Shown: in pieces, positions 5,374 through 6,517 of the stretch
How the letters are laid out: every line of letters begins with the position of its first letter
Numbering within the stretch: the first letter of the stretch is position 1
Origin: Candidatus Cloacimonadota bacterium
GTDB taxonomy: Bacteria > Cloacimonadota > Cloacimonadia > Cloacimonadales > Cloacimonadaceae
Assembly: GCA_027318525.1 (NCBI GenBank)
Contig: DAHVPA010000112.1
Span: forward strand, 1-6,517
Direction of reading: 5' to 3'
DNA: 6,517 nt
Notes under the pieces: model-generated
The model's database searches: none
The model's input: the letters and a program-made list of their open reading frames with translations, nothing else
What the model was told of the DNA's origin: nothing
Translations under genes and position numbers: made by a program

Positions 5374-5450
5374 GTAGTAGCGCCTTTAGGTGGTCCTGTT
5401 TTACATATAACCAAATCATAAAAGTAGAAACCGCATAAATGCGGTACTAC
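5374..5450. repeat. REPIN-like element: two inverted GTAG-headed hairpin units
   Basis: A 21-base unit at 5374-5394 begins GTAGTA and continues into a palindrome with loop TTTA. A second unit at 5430-5450 is its inverted copy (17 of 21 bases identical), ending TACTAC. The spacer is 35 bases. Unit 2 folds as CCGCA/TGCGG around TAAA; unit 1 folds as CGCC/GGTG around TTTA. The loop-closing pair is C-G in one unit and A-T in the other, a compensatory change. A GTAG head followed by an imperfect palindrome, paired in inverted orientation, is the architecture of REP sequences and REPINs mobilised by RAYT (TnpA_REP) transposases. No such transposase gene is in the window. The element sits between the yprB-like gene and rph and may affect read-through or mRNA stability. 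Confidence 0.65.
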
Positions 5451-5463
5451 ATACAAGAATGGA

Positions 5464-6159
5464 GTGATAGAGCCCATGCGTAAAGTAATAATAACCCGTA
5501 ACTACATGCCCAATGCGGAAGGCAGTTGCCTGATTGCTTTTGGCAACACGAAAGTAATATGTTCTGCTTCTGTGGAAAAGAAGGTTCCACCCCATATTGA
5601 CGAAACCAAAGAGGGCTGGCTGACAGCCGAATACTCCATGCTACCACGCAGTACGCAGACCCGCAACAAAAGGGACGGCATCGGCAGAGTCAACAGCCGC
5701 AGCATTGAAATCCAGCGTCTGATTGGCAGGAGCTTGCGCCAGGCGGTTGATTTGACCAAACTGGCAGGCTATACCATCACCGTGGACTGCGACGTATTAC
5801 AGGCGGATGGAGGAACCAGAACTGCTGCCATTACAGGCGGCTGCATCGCTGTCTATGACGCCATCCGGACCATGCTTGCAAAAGGCTGGATAGCGGAAGA
5901 CGCTTTCAAACAATGGATTGCCGCCATCAGCGCAGGTATTGTCGATGGTGTGGCTGTGGTGGACCTTGACTACGACAAGGACTGGCGAGCTGAAGTGGAC
6001 ATGAATGTGGTCATGACCGAAAACGGTGAATTTGTCGAGGTTCAGGGCACCGGTGAGCACGGAACCTTCAGCCGCAAAGACCTGATTAAGCTTCTGTCCC
6101 TGGCGCAGAAGGCGATAGCGCAACTCATCAGGAAGCAGAGGAAAGCAGTCGCTAATTGA
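5464..6159 (+). CDS. rph: Ribonuclease PH
   Basis: RNase PH is a phosphate-dependent 3'-5' exoribonuclease that trims tRNA precursors as a hexameric ring. Visible signatures include TRNYMPNAEGSCLIAFGNTKVIC (11-33), GWLTAEYSMLPRSTQTRN (51-68), IEIQRLIGRSLR (81-92), DCDVLQADGGTRTAAITG (108-125, with the phosphate-binding Arg119) and AEVDMNVVMTENGEFVEVQGT (176-196). Asp173 and Asp179 match the catalytic pair Asp178/Asp184 of the E. coli enzyme. The start is uncertain. GTG 5464 gives 231 residues, but no ribosome site is seen upstream of it. ATG 5476 (227 residues) has GGAG at 5461-5464, 11 bases away. Either way the usual R-x-x-G-R N-terminus of the family is missing, and an upstream in-frame stop at 5425 with no other start codon confirms this. 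The stop lies inside a heptamer repeat and a terminator follows. Confidence 0.93.
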   Translation: MIEPMRKVIITRNYMPNAEGSCLIAFGNTKVICSASVEKKVPPHIDETKEGWLTAEYSMLPRSTQTRNKRDGIGRVNSRSIEIQRLIGRSLRQAVDLTKLAGYTITVDCDVLQADGGTRTAAITGGCIAVYDAIRTMLAKGWIAEDAFKQWIAAISAGIVDGVAVVDLDYDKDWRAEVDMNVVMTENGEFVEVQGTGEHGTFSRKDLIKLLSLAQKAIAQLIRKQRKAVAN

Positions 6160-6188
6160 GAATTGAAAATTGATAATTGAAAATTGAT
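6154..6188. repeat. Five tandem AATTGAN heptamers at the end of rph
   Basis: AATTGA plus one variable base is repeated at 6154, 6161, 6168, 6175 and 6182 (last bases G, A, T, A, T). Within it, 6161-6174 and 6175-6188 are perfect 14-base copies. The first unit supplies the final Asn codon and the TGA stop of rph. The exact tandem pattern suggests slippage. Confidence 0.85.
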
Positions 6189-6196
6189 GTCGTAGG

Positions 6197-6220
6197 GGCT
6201 GGTCTTGTGCCAGCCTTTTT
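6197..6220 (+). terminator. Rho-independent terminator after rph
   Basis: GGCTGG (6197-6202) pairs with CCAGCC (6210-6215) around a 7-base loop, followed immediately by five T residues (6216-6220). It lies about 40 bases past the rph stop. Confidence 0.85.
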
Positions 6221-6231
6221 GCCATCCTGAG

Positions 6232-6517
6232 CTGGTTAAATGATGAAAAAATATTCGGAATACGAAACACACAAAAAAACACTAAACACACGAATACTCT
6301 GTTCTTAAACCCACAACTTACTACCAGTAGTAAATCACCCTCAGATAAAGCCAAAACTGCGTTTATCAGAAGGTGAACTATCATTGATCAGGATATACAT
6401 ATTTAAAGGGAAACAACAAACAGGTGTTGTGTCATTGCGCATTTGGCGTCTTTGGGACAAATCTCTTTGTGTTTCTTTGCGGTCTCTGTGTCTTTGTGGT
6501 GAAAAGAATTTGCCTAA
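6232..6517. other. Apparently non-coding stretch with A/C- and T/G-rich blocks
   Basis: No convincing gene is seen on either strand. The block at 6265-6292 is almost pure A/C (repeated ACACA), while 6465-6499 is T/G-rich (CTTTGTGTTTCTTTGCGG, then CTCTGTGTCTTTGTGG). The two are imperfectly complementary and may be inverted relatives of one low-complexity repeat. Smaller features are a TTACTAC/GTAGTAA palindrome (6318-6333) and an inverted GATAAA/TTTATC pair (6344-6349/6362-6367). A gene could begin just beyond the window. Confidence 0.5.

Noticed and set aside
5797..6384. 195-codon minus-strand open frame over rph
   Set aside because: It overlaps conserved rph motifs, the heptamer array and the rph terminator, and its translation shows no domain.
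1..6517. tRNA, rRNA, insertion sequence, phage or defence genes
   Set aside because: I saw no cloverleaf with a GTTCGAATC-type arm, no rRNA motifs, and no transposase, integrase or nuclease-defence cassette on either strand.

Overview
The window is a bacterial chromosomal segment of about 50% GC with short intergenic gaps. It carries housekeeping genes (serine biosynthesis, RNA maturation, a Nif3 protein) mixed with small repeat-rich proteins of unknown role. The DUF4476 secreted protein, the short SerA of the Bacteroidetes/Entamoeba type and the many dispersed palindromic intergenic repeats fit a Gram-negative anaerobe of the Bacteroidota/Fibrobacterota/Cloacimonadota (FCB) kind. Cloacimonadota is my best guess. 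This is inference, because no 16S or other taxonomic marker is present.

Layout. Positions 1-273 (-) hold the start of serA, cut by the window edge. The 274-535 gap holds a divergent promoter region and, on the serA side, a strongly foldable segment (a three-way junction ending in a U-tract) that looks like a leader or attenuator RNA. Positions 536-1321 (+) encode a secreted DUF4476 protein with a Ser/Asn linker and a His/Met/Pro-rich segment. Six bases later comes a Nif3-like dinuclear-metal protein (1328-2413), closed by a clear terminator at 2435-2468. The 2414-2778 gap has no gene but carries an 11-bp-periodic repeat with an inverted partner. Two minus-strand genes follow (2779-3474 and 3614-3937), both built from 24-residue tandem repeats of quite different composition: one Gly/Leu/Gln-rich, the other a charged LEA-like helix. 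Positions 4149-5366 (+) encode a YprB-type DEDD exonuclease/RNase-H-fold protein with a helical C-terminal tail, apparently without a Shine-Dalgarno sequence. A short gap with a REPIN-like inverted pair of GTAG-headed hairpins leads into rph (5464-6159, RNase PH), followed by a heptamer array, a terminator and about 300 bases of apparently non-coding DNA.

How the genes fit together. The + strand DUF4476-Nif3 pair looks co-transcribed. yprB-like and rph are consecutive RNA/nucleic-acid processing genes, though separated by the REPIN-like element. The two 24-residue-repeat genes sit back-to-back on the minus strand, and the upstream one (3614-3937) has a good sigma-70-type promoter. No phage, CRISPR, insertion sequence or defence system is visible. 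The most interesting candidates are the structured element upstream of serA, the REPIN-like element with a compensatory base change, and the pair of period-24 repeat proteins.
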